Part shown: positions 13,559-24,400 of the stretch, piece after piece
Position numbering within the stretch: position 1 is the stretch's first letter
Layout of the letters: each line of letters opens with the position of its first letter
DNA from: Chaenocephalus aceratus
Lineage: Eukaryota; Chordata; Actinopteri; Perciformes; Channichthyidae
Length of the DNA: 64,000 nucleotides
NCBI GenBank assembly: GCA_023974075.1
Contig: CM043808.1
Coordinates: forward strand, 16,891,072 to 16,955,071
Direction of reading: 5' to 3'
Made by a program: the position numbers and the translations under genes
Notes under the pieces: generated by a model
Database searches by the model: none
The model's input: the letters and a program-made list of their open reading frames with translations, nothing else
What the model was told of the DNA's origin: nothing

Positions 13559-13888
13559 ATGTCCGTTAGCGGACATAAAAACGAGTCATCGCTTCGCAGC
13601 TACTGGGCTCCATCTCTAGACAACAGAAAGATGTGGAGCAACGCGCTTTTTGCCGGTCCGGGACACGCCATGAAACGGCCACTGGAGGAAAGCTCTTCCT
13701 ATAACATAGTCCTACCCATGAACACCACAGCACCACCTGCAAAAAAGTCTGGCATGGAGTTCATGGAGAGCTGTTTCAAGAATTGCACTTTTAATGGCAG
13801 CATGAATATCCACCTTCATTCTGAACCCAAAATGTTTCAGCACCATGGACAGCCTGATTTGATTTGTTCCGCTAATCCCACACAGTGA
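13559..13888 (+). CDS. hypothetical 109-residue ORF
   Basis: An uninterrupted frame of 109 codons starts MSVSGHKNES and ends at TGA. I do not recognise the family. It is hydrophilic, with no signal peptide or membrane segment. It contains a basic-proline patch (APPAKKS) and a C-terminal FKNCTFNGSMNIHLHSE segment with two cysteines. The upstream 150 bp is less AT-rich than its surroundings and could be a promoter. An AATAAA that would suit its 3' end now lies 1.5 kb away, behind a LINE insertion. It could be a small intronless gene, the first exon of a longer gene, or part of an unrecognised repeat. Codon usage was not tested. Confidence 0.3.
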   Translation: MSVSGHKNESSLRSYWAPSLDNRKMWSNALFAGPGHAMKRPLEESSSYNIVLPMNTTAPPAKKSGMEFMESCFKNCTFNGSMNIHLHSEPKMFQHHGQPDLICSANPTQ

Positions 13889-13932
13889 TTACTCAGATAT
13901 TTAAATAGCCTAATTCAAGAATTGTTTTCAAT

Positions 13933-13944
13933 ACATTGTTTTCA
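13933..13944. repeat. target-site duplication of the RTE LINE (left)
   Basis: acattgttttca is repeated exactly at 15,463-15,474, bracketing the LINE. Confidence 0.85.
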
Positions 13945-15462
13945 CTGAGGTTGTCAAACAACTCCACAGTGGCAAAGCCCCGGGGGTGGATGAGATCCGC
14001 CCGGAAATGCTGAAGGCTCTGGGTGTTGAGGGACTGTCATGGTTGACACGTCTCATCAACGTTGCGTGGAAGTCGGAAACAGTACCGAAGGAGTGGCAGA
14101 CCGGGGTGGTGGTTCCCCTTTTTAAAAAGGGGGATCAGAGGGTGTGTGCCAATTACAGAGACATCACACTACTCAGCCTCCCCAGGAAAGTTTACTCCAA
14201 GGTACTCGAAAGGAGGGTCAGGCCGATTGTCGAACCTCAGATTGAGGAGGAACAATGCGGATTCCGTCCTGGTCGTGGAACGACGGATCAGCTGTTTACT
14301 CTCGCAAGGATCCTGGAGGGGGCCTGGGAGTACGCTTATCCGGTCTACATGTGTATTGTAGACTTGGAGAAGGCGTATGACCGAGTTCCCAGGGAGTTAC
14401 TGTGGGAGGTGCTGCGGGAGTATGGGGTGAGGGGGTCTCTACTCAGGGCCATCCAATCTCTGTACTCCCAAAGCGAGAGCTGTGTCCGGGTCCTCGGCAG
14501 TAAGTCGGACCCATTTCCGGTGAGGGTTGGCCTCCGCCAGGGCTGCACTTTGTCACCAATCCTGTTTGTAATATACATGGATCGGATTTCGAGGCGTAGT
14601 CGTGGGGGAGGGGGTCTGCAGTTCGGTGGACTAAGGATTGCACCACTGCTTTTTGCAGATGATGTGGTTCTAATGGCTTCATCGGTCTGCGACCTTCAGC
14701 ACTCACTGGATCGGTTCGCAACCGAGTGTGAAGCGGCTGGGATGAGGATCAGCACCTCCAAATCTGAGGCCATGGTTCTCAGCAGGAAACCGATGGACTG
14801 TCCACTCCAAGTAGGGAATGAGTCCTTACCCCAAGTGAAGGAGTTCAAGTATCTCAGGGTCTTGTTCTCGAGTGAGGGAACAATGGAGCGTGAGATGGGC
14901 CGGAGAATCGGAGCAGCGGGAGCGGTACTGCAGTCGCTTTACCGCACCGTTGTGACGAAAAGGGAGCAGAGCCAGAAGGCAAAGCTCTCTGTCTACCGGG
15001 CCATTTTCGTTCCTACCCTCACCTATGGTCATGAAGGATGGGTCATGACCGAAAGAACGAGATCGCGGATACAAGCGGCCGAGATGGGTTTTCTCCGCAG
15101 GGTGGCTGGTGTCTCCCTTAGGGATAAGGTGAGAAGTTCGGTCATCAGGGAGGGACTCGGAGTTGAGCCGTTCCTCCTTCACGTCGAAAGGAGCCAGTTG
15201 AGGTGGTTCGGGCACCTAGTTAGGATGCCACCTGGGCGCCTCCCTAGGGAGGTGTTCCAGGCACGTCCAGCTGGGAAGAGACCAAGGGGTAGACCTAGGA
15301 CCAGGTGGAGGGATTATATCTCTTCGCTGGCCTGGGAGCGCCTTGGGATCCCCCAGTCAGAGCTGGTTGATGTCGCCAGGGAAAAGAAAGTTTGGGGCTC
15401 TCTGCTAGAACTGCTACCCCCGCGACCCGACCACGGATAAGCGGGAGAAGATGGATGGATGG
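13945..15462 (+). mobile_element. 5'-truncated RTE-type LINE (Rex3/Expander-like)
   Basis: A 1.5-kb non-LTR retrotransposon begins inside the reverse transcriptase coding region and ends in a tail of ATGGATGGATGG units, as in fish RTE elements. A 12-bp exact duplication (acattgttttca) flanks it, showing target-primed insertion. Truncation at the 5' end is usual for LINEs. The open frame is intact to its stop at 15,440, so the insertion is fairly young, but with no endonuclease domain or promoter it cannot move by itself. Confidence 0.85.
13946..15440 (+). pseudogene. LINE reverse transcriptase, N-terminally truncated
   Basis: The frame is open from the left boundary (GKAPGVDEIRPEML) to a stop at 15,440, about 498 codons. 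Motifs in order are GVDEI, VVPLFKKGD, NYR(D/P)I.LLS, CGFRPGRGTTDQ, DLEKAYDRVP, the GLRQGC.LSP block, the catalytic FADDVVLM, then K..YL. The C-terminal part carries the H...R..WFGHL.RM region common in RTE-like proteins. The endonuclease domain that normally precedes the RT is missing. The first ATG (13,986) is internal to the original protein, so it is not a real start. Confidence 0.85.
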
Positions 15463-15472
15463 ACATTGTTTT

Positions 15473-15478
15473 CAATAA
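15473..15478 (+). promoter_or_regulatory. possible polyadenylation signal displaced by the LINE
   Basis: AATAAA spans the junction of the right target duplication and flanking DNA. Without the LINE it would lie about 60 bp after the stop codon of the ORF at 13,559-13,888. This is inference; no transcript evidence is available. Confidence 0.25.
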
Positions 15479-15785
15479 ATTGGTTAATAATATATTATTT
15501 ACTATAATTATATCAATAACTGTAAGCGGGGTAGCAGGAGTGTTCGATTGATCGGCTATCGTTACCATGGGAACTACTTTCTAGGAACTACTTTCTGACG
15601 GAGATTAACTCAAGCAGAAAGCGTAGGTTTGGGAGCAAATTAGTACTGCGGCAGGATCGAGGCGCTTGCGCCGAGGTCCGTACGCCTGTACTGGAGTACG
15701 GTACGGTACGGTGCGTACTCGTGTATGATTGCTTAAATCTAACATTTTCAGTAAGAATAATGGACAAAAGGAGTGCAAATACAAA

Positions 15786-16657
15786 TACAATTTATTGAAA
15801 TGTGAACCAAAAGTTAATCACATGTTTTAAATAAAAAGAACATATGGACAGAAGGTGTAAACCTATTAAATGTATAAGTAAACACATTTAGTCAAATAAA
15901 GTGACAGACTAGGCCTGTGCAGTTGGTATCAGCTTTGCCCAGCATGGGCTCCTCCATCAGCCCTGGTCCTCCTCGCAGACGAAAGACCCTCAGTCCTCTC
16001 CAAACCAACAGACAGGATGTCCATCACACGGAGGTTTCTCCCTGAAGTCTCAGCTGCTCTCTGGACACCATGCTGTCTCAATTCGTCCACACTGAATATG
16101 AGAGGGGGAAAATGAAAATAATACATGCTTTAGACAATAAGAAACATAAAGTTGACTGTTGAGTTGCTCAGTTTTTTTAGATTGTCAATACTATTACTGT
16201 ATAACTAATATATCAGGTTAAGAGGCACATTCAAATAAAGATTGGTCTTTAAATACATGTTGTCTTTTGAATTGTTTGTCTAAAGTCAAGGATCTAGAAC
16301 TGGTACTTAGTTTTAATGATACAGTCTGGTTATTATGCTGTTTGGAGGAGGCCTCACAGGTAAGAGCACTAACTAGCTACCATCACATGTACCTTAGCTT
16401 GACTTAAATGTATTAAACGTATAGTTAAGTGATATCAAAATACAAATAACTAATGTCATGCAAACATATTAATATTTGCTTGATTCCAGTGTTGAATTTA
16501 GCACAATTGAATACAAACATTAAGGGGTTTTAAGATTCTGAAGTATTATGCTAAAAACTCAATAACTTAGATTATTATTTATAGTTTTGCTGAATAGTTT
16601 CATGTCCGCTTACCTTAGAAACGTAAAATGCGACGGCAGTGTGCAGATGGGGAGCAT
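15786..16657 (-). CDS. candidate two-exon minus-strand small gene
   Basis: Exon 1 coding part is 16,614-16,657 (starts MLPICTLPSHF) and ends CTAAG/gtaagc. Exon 2 begins after a tattcag acceptor at 16,091 and runs to a TGA at 15,929. The two join in frame to give 68 codons. An AATAAA for this strand lies near 15,790. The product is arginine-rich and low in complexity (SARRTRADGGAHAGQ). I recognise no family, and a spliced noncoding RNA with a chance frame is at least as likely. The hAT element at 16,803 lies 150 bp upstream of the ATG, in what would be its promoter. Confidence 0.25.
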
Positions 16658-16794
16658 GTTAGCTTAGCTTGGTAGCTTCAGCTAGCTCTGGAACTTCCAG
16701 CCTCTTTGCCCTTATTTGGAGCAGGCTGGAACAGGCGGGAGTTGAACTCTGACGTCACTGTCGAGCCGTTAGTGGCCGACTCCGCCTACTAAGG

Positions 16795-16802
16795 GCTTCT
16801 CG
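16795..16802. repeat. hAT-1 target-site duplication (left)
   Basis: gcttctcg, repeated exactly at 27,627-27,634. Confidence 0.9.
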
Positions 16803-19800
16803 CAGTGGCGTTGCGCAATATTTCGGGGCTCCCCCGCAGGTCGGACCATGGGGCCCCGCCCCCTCCCCTAAATCAATAATAGAGTGACATGGGATAGACA
16901 TCGTGGCCACTTTTTTTAAATGTTTATTTTTTCAGGCATCTTTTGTAAACAGTATATAGGCCTATAGGTCAGTAGGAACTTTCTGTATAATATACATCTG
17001 ATTTAAACAGTAAGGTCAGTAGGAACTGTATAATAATATACATCTGATTTAAACATCATTGACAAATACAAACAAGTGGCTGTGTATTTTTTGTAACATG
17101 AAGGTATATTGTAGAACGTTATAGCCTATCATCATTGGAGTTCACACAACGGAACGGTTCACATATATATAACATTCTGTATAAAAGAAAAGTAGCCTAC
17201 AAAAAACAAACAAATAAAACACATCCTATAGGCTACATAGAGGATGCAATCAGGAGCTGCTTTGTAGGCCTATTATTTTATACGAGCGCGTCTCCTGGCA
17301 CTCTTCTGCGCAAAGTCCTGTATAACAGTCTTTAAATCTATACTGCGCGCGCGTCGGCTCTCAATACTAAGGACTGCTAACCCAGACAGTCTCTCTTGCG
17401 ACATTGTGCTCCTCAAATATGTCTTTATTAATTTAAGTTTTGAGAAAGATCTCTCAGCACTGGCAACAGTCACGGGTATAGTTAAAAACAATTTCAGTGC
17501 TGTGGCAACATCGGGGATACTTGGCAAAATGGACTGATTTTCAGGGTTTGTGCCAGGTCTTTGATTGTTCCACGCTCAATTTTCTTTATAGTAGGCCTAA
17601 GAGCATTACGGAGGGACAGGATCTGGAAAGGAAACTCGGCTGACAGGTCGTCTTTATACTGGCCTGATAAAGCACTTGCAGACTCAGACAGATCCTTGTC
17701 TGTTGCGCGCAAAAGTTCGCGGGGAAGCAGAAAAGAAAATCGCTGTGCAACTTCGCTCATTCCAACAAATCGATTTTTGAGTTGGGCAACGACAATATCG
17801 ATATTTGCGTAAAATACCGCCACTCTAAAATGCTCCCCTGGGTCTTGGAGCCGCTGGTCCTCACAAAGCTCTGAAAAGTGCCTTTTTGTGCGTCTTGCGC
17901 GTCTGTCTTTGAAGAGACTGTGGACACCCCATGAGGATGCCAGGTCTTGCGCGTGCGCTTTTAAGCCATCAAACTCTCCTCGGAGTTGGGCAAGTGTACC
18001 AAGCATTGCTGTCGCCTGTAAGAGGTCCACGTCTTTGCGCTGGAGAGCTTGGGACACAATGTTGACTGTTTCAAGGACCTTGCCCTGTATTACAGTCATT
18101 ACAACAAACTCAAAGCTCTCCATGGCCTTTTTCAAGCCAGTCGCCTCGGCACGTTCCTCGCTTTTTTTGGAGAGCAAGTCTATTTTAGTTAGCGCTTGCA
18201 TAATGTCAGCATAACGGAACCGCAATGATTGGACGGCGTCTTGTCTTGATGCCCATCGTGTCGGGCATAGTCTCTTCAGTGTAGGCTGGCCAGCCTTGGG
18301 CACTGAGAGGTGTGTTTCCAAAAGCTCCCATCGTTTGATGCTTCCACTAAAGAATACATATAGCCTTTCAACAGTGTCGTAGAAGTCTTTTATCTCAGGT
18401 ATATTTTGGCATGCGTCATTGAGTACAAGGTTTAAATTGTGCGCAGCACAATGAATGTACACTGCGTTGGGCTCTTTATCCCTTATGCGTTTTTGTACAC
18501 CGGAGTAGACGCCACTCATATTGCTAGCCCCGTCATATCCTTGTCCGCGGCACTTCCCAAGTAGTATCCCCTTTCTCTCCATCGATTCGAGAATGTCTCT
18601 CTCTAGACCTGCAGCAGTTTGGTCTGTGACTGCATGGAAGCCCAAAAAACTTTCGTTTATTTTCACCTCCGTAGGGTTTCCATTTTCATCATTTGCTATA
18701 GTAACATATCTGAACACTTGACTCAGTTGGTCTACTTTTGAAATGTCCTGGGTAGTATCCATTATAATCGAATAGAATTCTGCATTCTGTATGTCTGTAA
18801 TGATTGTGTCCTGCACTTTTTTCGATAGCAATGAAATTATTTCGTTTTGAGTTTGAGGACTTAGGTAGTGCACCTTCTTTTTGCTTTCAATAAGCCTTTG
18901 CAGAACTGGATCGTAACGCGCCATAAGTTCTATGGTAGATAAGAAATTACCATTATCTATATCACCTATTTTCTCTCTGTGACCCCGGAAAGCAGAGTTG
19001 CGAGAGGCCAGTGTTAGTGTAACATCAGTTATTCTGGTTAGGACCTCGGTCCAAAACCCCACCTCTCTCTTAAACTCAGATGATATTTGCGCGTCAATGG
19101 TCAGATTATTTTTCCACGTATCATACACGACACATGCTGCCAAATGAGAGCGAGAGAATTCGTGTTCCTTAATCTTTTTAGAGAGACCCTGCCAATCATT
19201 TATTCCTATTCTCCACGCTTGGTGGAGGTGATGGGCAGACGGTCTGTCACCGAACAGCCAGCACTGCTCACAGTACACCCGGTCCATAGATGGCGAGTAA
19301 CATAGCCACTTGCGCGGAATTCTACATCCAATTTTGGATGTTTTGTTATAGAACTCTTTTGAAAAGCACCTTCCCTTCCCATCCCTTTTGAATGGCCCTT
19401 CAGGCTTGCATGGCCCGTTATTCAGAATGTACCGTTTAACATAATCGTCTTCTAAATCTACAGGGAATTTCCCCCTATCAGTAGGGTATTCAGTCACAGA
19501 GTTGTCACTGGCCAACGTGTCCATGGGGTGGGTGGGAGCTGCTGTCACTGTGGGGGCACGGCTAGCTGGCTGGGCAACCTTGGCTATGTCTGAACTGGCC
19601 TCGGAGGGGGCACAGCTGACTTCTTGCTGACCTGCAAAAAGGAACGGATTATATTCCAATTCCAATGTAACCTGTAGCATACTGACTCGTACTGTTTATG
19701 GCGATTGGCGAATAAAACTTTCTATTATTCTAACCTGTCTCGAAGCGTGAGGCACGACTAGCTGGCTCGGCTGTAACGGGGCTACTGGGGTCAGTGGGGG

Positions 19801-19964
19801 CACGGCTAGCTGGCTGGGCAGCCTTGGCTATGGCCTCGGAGGAGGCACAGCTGATTTCTTGCTGACCTGCAAAAATGAACGGATTAGATTCCAATTCCAA
19901 TGTAACCTGTAGCATACTCTTACTGGTTATGGCGAACAAAACGTTCTATTATTCTAATGTCTAA

Positions 19965-19968
19965 CCTG
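19965..19968. repeat. gypsy target-site duplication (left)
   Basis: cctg, repeated at 27,038-27,041 immediately after the 3' LTR. Confidence 0.8.
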
Positions 19969-20346
19969 TGTTACAGGCTTGGCCTGTCACTTTAAGAGTA
20001 GCAGCCGCAAGGGGTTGTGGGTTTTGGAGTCTCTGTGTGTGTGAAATGTGATGGCCAAGGCGAAGTGCGGAGTTATGGAGAGAGAGACGAAAGTATAGAG
20101 AAAGTGGTCAGAAAAGGAATAGTATCTAGTCTGTATGTATGTAATACAGTGTCAATATAGCTTGAAGGACGTGAATAAACGGAGGTTCTTCCCACGGCAC
20201 CCGAACGCCTCGTTTCCATCCTCTTTCCCCTCGAAATGTCTGGGCAGCTGGTTACCGGCTGACAACGAGCCAAGTCAGAAACCACCGGTGTGTATTCGAA
20301 ACTACGGTTTCGGTGCCGAGATACCGTTGATAGTAAAAAGGTAACA
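19969..20346 (+). repeat. 5' LTR of the gypsy element
   Basis: 378 bp with TG...CA ends. It contains a gtgaataaac sequence in the second half that could be its AATAAA-type signal. It differs from the 3' LTR at one base. Confidence 0.93.
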
Positions 20347-20347
20347 T

Positions 20348-20365
20348 TGGGGGCTCGTCCGAGAT
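20348..20365 (+). promoter_or_regulatory. primer-binding site, tRNA-Pro type
   Basis: tgggggctcgtccgagat starts two bases after the end of the LTR. It matches the tRNA-Pro 3'-end complement used by many retroelements except for one base (a for g near its end). This predicts tRNA-Pro priming of minus-strand synthesis. Confidence 0.8.
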
Positions 20366-20396
20366 TTTTTTTTTTTCTACGGGGGAGAAGAGTGGA

Positions 20397-21402
20397 ATGG
20401 ATTTAATGGCAGCGTTCGGAGCTAACGCTAATGCTAATCACAGACTGAGACAAGCTGATGCAGCTAACGGAAAAAGCCCACGGAAAAGCTCTAATCCATT
20501 CTGTGTGAATATTGATGAGGCTGGTCGAAGTAAGGTGGACATGTTTGACCAGACAATTATGGATGATACTGGATATGGGGACTGCACCAACCCCTTTCTG
20601 ACTAGCATGGAGCTAACGCTAACCAGAGCCGCAAGCTACGCCACGCCGCCGGAACCATCACTGGCGCCAACTAACCCTTTCATCATGCCGACAAAGGAGC
20701 AAGTACAGCCAAATAGTGAGTTTCTAACCCCCTTTCCACCTAAATGTGACCGTTTAATGAGCATGGCATCAACTTCAGCTAAACCAGCTCATCCTTTCAC
20801 CTCCATGGACTATAGCCACTCTATGCCAACCATCCCAAGTTACTCAGCTCATTCACAGTGCCTTCAGCCGCCAGTGTCACCATTAACACCCTGTATGCAG
20901 CAGCCTGCCACACTGCCTTGTAAAGTACAAGCTCACACATGCTCAGCTGTGCACTGTGGGACCGCACCTGGCCAGTGTGAGTGTGATCAGCCTAACATGA
21001 GGAGAGCTTGGTCTGAACCACGCAGCTCGTGCAGCACACAGAGAGGACTATATGGACACAAGTGATGAAGATGAACACCGTGGACACAGAGAGAGAATAC
21101 CAACATTACGCCCAAGCCAGTTTGATGGGGCTGGCTCATGGAGAGGCTTCCTCTTCCATTTTGAAGGATGTGCTGAGGCTAACCACTGGTCAGAGAGGAC
21201 TATGGCTGTGCATCTCAGATTCAGCTTGACTGGACCCGCTGCTGCCATCATCCACAAGAACCCCAGATCTGCTCGCTGGAGTTATCAGCGGATGGTGAGT
21301 GAGATTGAGGCGGCCTACGGACCGTGTTCAGAGCATGCTGCTGCCATAGGCATTGAACTGAGACAGAGAGTCAGAGGACCGGGAGAGGTTAAGACCTGTT
21401 AA
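20397..21402 (+). pseudogene. gypsy gag, N-terminal and core parts, frame-broken
   Basis: The frame from MDLMAAFGANANAN runs to a stop at 21,065. It then continues one base out of register from about 21,043-21,052 (MDTSDEDEHRGHRER) to a stop at 21,402. It resumes in the first register in the long downstream frame. The N-terminal 200 residues are proline/serine-rich and probably disordered. The second piece has the hydrophobic gag core (FDGAGSWRGFLFHFEG, then WSYQRMVSEIEAAYGPC). The breaks at about 21,050 and about 21,390 compensate each other. They could be sequencing indels, true mutations, or a small deletion near 21,390. Known gypsy elements can use programmed frameshifts, but two opposite shifts 350 bp apart argue against that here. 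Confidence 0.75.
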
Positions 21403-21431
21403 GAGACGACATCTATGAAAAAGTTTCAATT

Positions 21432-24400
21432 GTGTATGCTGACCGTAATGAGTCGGAGCAGGACGTCATCAGTGTGGAGATTTTCACCAACGCCCTTGCC
21501 GATGCAGAAGTGATCCAAAGACTACTGGAGGATAAGCCGCGCACCTTGGCTAGAGCCTACGAGATAGCCCACAGGTATGAAGCCACCAGACGAGCTGCCA
21601 GAGCCGTCACACAGCTAATGCAGTCTGGTTATCGCAATGCTGCAGAGCGGAGACCCAGGGCAGCTATGGTGCACGAAAATGCTAATGTTTCCGCCTGTAT
21701 GGAGGCTTTCGGGGTGGCTGACGAGTGGGCTGCGGAGCCCGCTAGCACCCAGAGTAAAGCACCGAGATTTAACCAGCAGTGGTCGCCTAACAGAGCTAAA
21801 CCTGTACAAATGAACTCTAGAGAAGTCATCTGCCACAACTGCTCTGGTGTGGGGCACATACAAAGGAACTGTCCCTCTTCCCGAAAACACAAACAGCATG
21901 CACCTAATAGCACTCCAGCTCCTGACTCAGGTACGGTGGTCACATGCAATAAAGGCTCTGATGATGACATGAGTATCCGGATACTGATACAGGGACATGA
22001 ACTGTGTGCTCTGCTCGACTCTGGCGCTCGGAGGAATGTACTCCCCCTCCGCCACTTCAACGCCATTCCTGTTGAATCGAGGCCTCAAATCCAGCCATCC
22101 ATCGTACAAGTGTTACAAGGCATCGGTCCTGAGGGCATCGCTGTCCGAGGGGAAGTCAACCTGCCAGTTCAAGCTGGAAGCAAGGTAACCAATGTGAACT
22201 TTATTATGGCAGACACAGCTGAAAATACAGAGGTTATCCTGGGGCACCCTTTTCTGCTGCAGTCACATGCTCACTTGGACTATGGTCGCAGGGAAATCAC
22301 CCTCTTCGGGGAGAGAGTGCCTCGCTCAAAACCCAGCAGACAGCCTGAAGTGCACCTCGTCAGGGTATCCCGCACAACAGTATTAGAGTCGGGGTGTGAG
22401 TATGTGGTGCCTGGTACTGCCCGCCTTCGCTCTGCTGTTAATAAAGATATGATGCTGACCCCCACTAAAGGCTTCATTGAGAGACAGCACGTCCTGGCAG
22501 CTCGCGTTGTTGTACACACCCGGCAGTCCTCCAACATTCCCATGCGGATTTACAATCCTGGTCCTGCATCTGTTACTCTAAAGAGAGGGGTGGTGGTCGG
22601 AGTTCTTCAGCCAGCTGAGGTGTTGGGAGAAGTGGATCTCCATCCGACCAAGTCCCCAGTAACATCAGACCCCAATGACTTTCCTGTTATATCTGTGCCC
22701 AGTCATCTACAGGACATGTATGCAGAGAGCTGTGCTCACCTGTCTGAGGAGGACAGAGCCAGGCTAGCTCACGTGCTACGGAGGTTCGGTGATGTGTTCT
22801 CCACCGGGCCCACTGACCTTGGCCGCACCAGCTTAGTGCAGCATGACATACAGACTACTCCTGGGCAGCCTGTGAAGCAGCCGCCACGCAGAATGGCCAG
22901 AGACAAACAGATTGCTGCAGATCTACAGGTACAGCAGAGCCTGGAGTCTGGTGTAGCTCGTCCCAGCAACAGCAGCTGGGCTGCACCTATCGTCATGGTG
23001 AGGAAGAAAGACCAAAGCCCGCGATTATGTGTGGATTACAGACCCCTTAACGAAAGGACTATTAAAGATGCCTATCCCCTGCCACGTATTCAGGACACTC
23101 TGGACACACTGTCCACTGCCAGGTACTTCAGTACACTCGACTTGACTTCAGGCTACTGGCAGGTGGAATTGACACCAAGGGCCCGCAAAGCCGCAGCTTT
23201 CTGCACTCGCAAGGGACTATTTGAATGGAACGTCATGCCCTTTGGACTTTGCAATGCACCGGCCACGTTTCAGAGGCTAATGGACAGAGTATTAGCGGGA
23301 TTGCAGTGGGACACCTGCTTGGTGTATCTCGATGACATCATCGTCCTGGGGCGGGACGGTTCCGAAATGCTAAGCCGGCTCAGTGAAGTGTTCGCCAGGC
23401 TACGAAGAGCTAACCTGAAGCTGAAACCGTCAAAGTGCTGCCTTTTCCGGGAGAAGGTGGGTTACCTTGGCCACATTGTCTCAGCCCAGGGTGTGTCTAC
23501 TGATCCAGAGAAGGTGAAGAAAGTGGCAGAGTGGCCTACGCCTCGTAACATCTCTGAGGTACGTCAGTTTGTGGGCCTGGCATCATATTACAGACGCTTT
23601 GTGGAAAACTTTGCTACAATAGCTAAACCTCTTCACGAGCTGACCAAAAAGTATGCACGATTTAATTGGACAGAGGAATGCCAGGAGGCATTCACAGAGC
23701 TGAAAGGACGACTGTCAACAGCTCCTGTCCTAGGCTACCCCCTTGACAGCGGCGAGATGCTTCTCGACACCGATGCTAGTGACTGGGGAATCGGAGCAGT
23801 CCTCTCCCAAATCCAGGGGGGTGAGGAGAGGGTGCTAGCCTATGGAAGCAGGAGGTTGTCAACCACAGAACAAAACTATTGCACCACCAGACGCGAACTT
23901 CTGGCAGGCGTGGAGTTTGCCTGTCACTTCAGACAATACCTGCTTGGCAGACCATTCACTCTCAGGACTGATCACAGCAGCCTGCGCTGGTTAACCAGGT
24001 TAAAAGAACCAGAGGGACAGCTGGCCCGCTGGCTAGAGAAGCTGGCAGAGTATGATTTTCAGGTGGTTTATCGACCGGGGAGACACCACCAAAATGCAGA
24101 CGCACTTTCCAGGAGGCCCTGCAGGGAGTCGTGCCCTTGCACAGTGCCAGAGCATGACAGCGAGCGACACCAGGATAAGGGGGTCCAGTGTGACCTGACA
24201 GACAGTACAGCTGAAGTTGCCATATGTACTCACACAGAGCATCCTCTAGTGGGGGTAGCTGAGCCGGAGTTTCCTCCAGTGGGGGTAGAGGATGCCTGCA
24301 GTGACAACAATAACAGCTATGACCTGCTAAATCCAAGCATCAACTTGGTGAGTGATATTCCCAACACCAGCTTATTCTCTGGTTGGACTCAAGAACAGCT

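Noticed and set aside
17494..19680. Host ZMYM1 or zinc-finger gene
   Set aside because: The coding region sits between hAT inverted ends with an 8-bp target duplication and is frame-broken, so it is the transposon's own gene.
21615..22109. Antisense ORFs inside gypsy pol
   Set aside because: They are shadows of the 1,536-codon sense frame, with no independent support.
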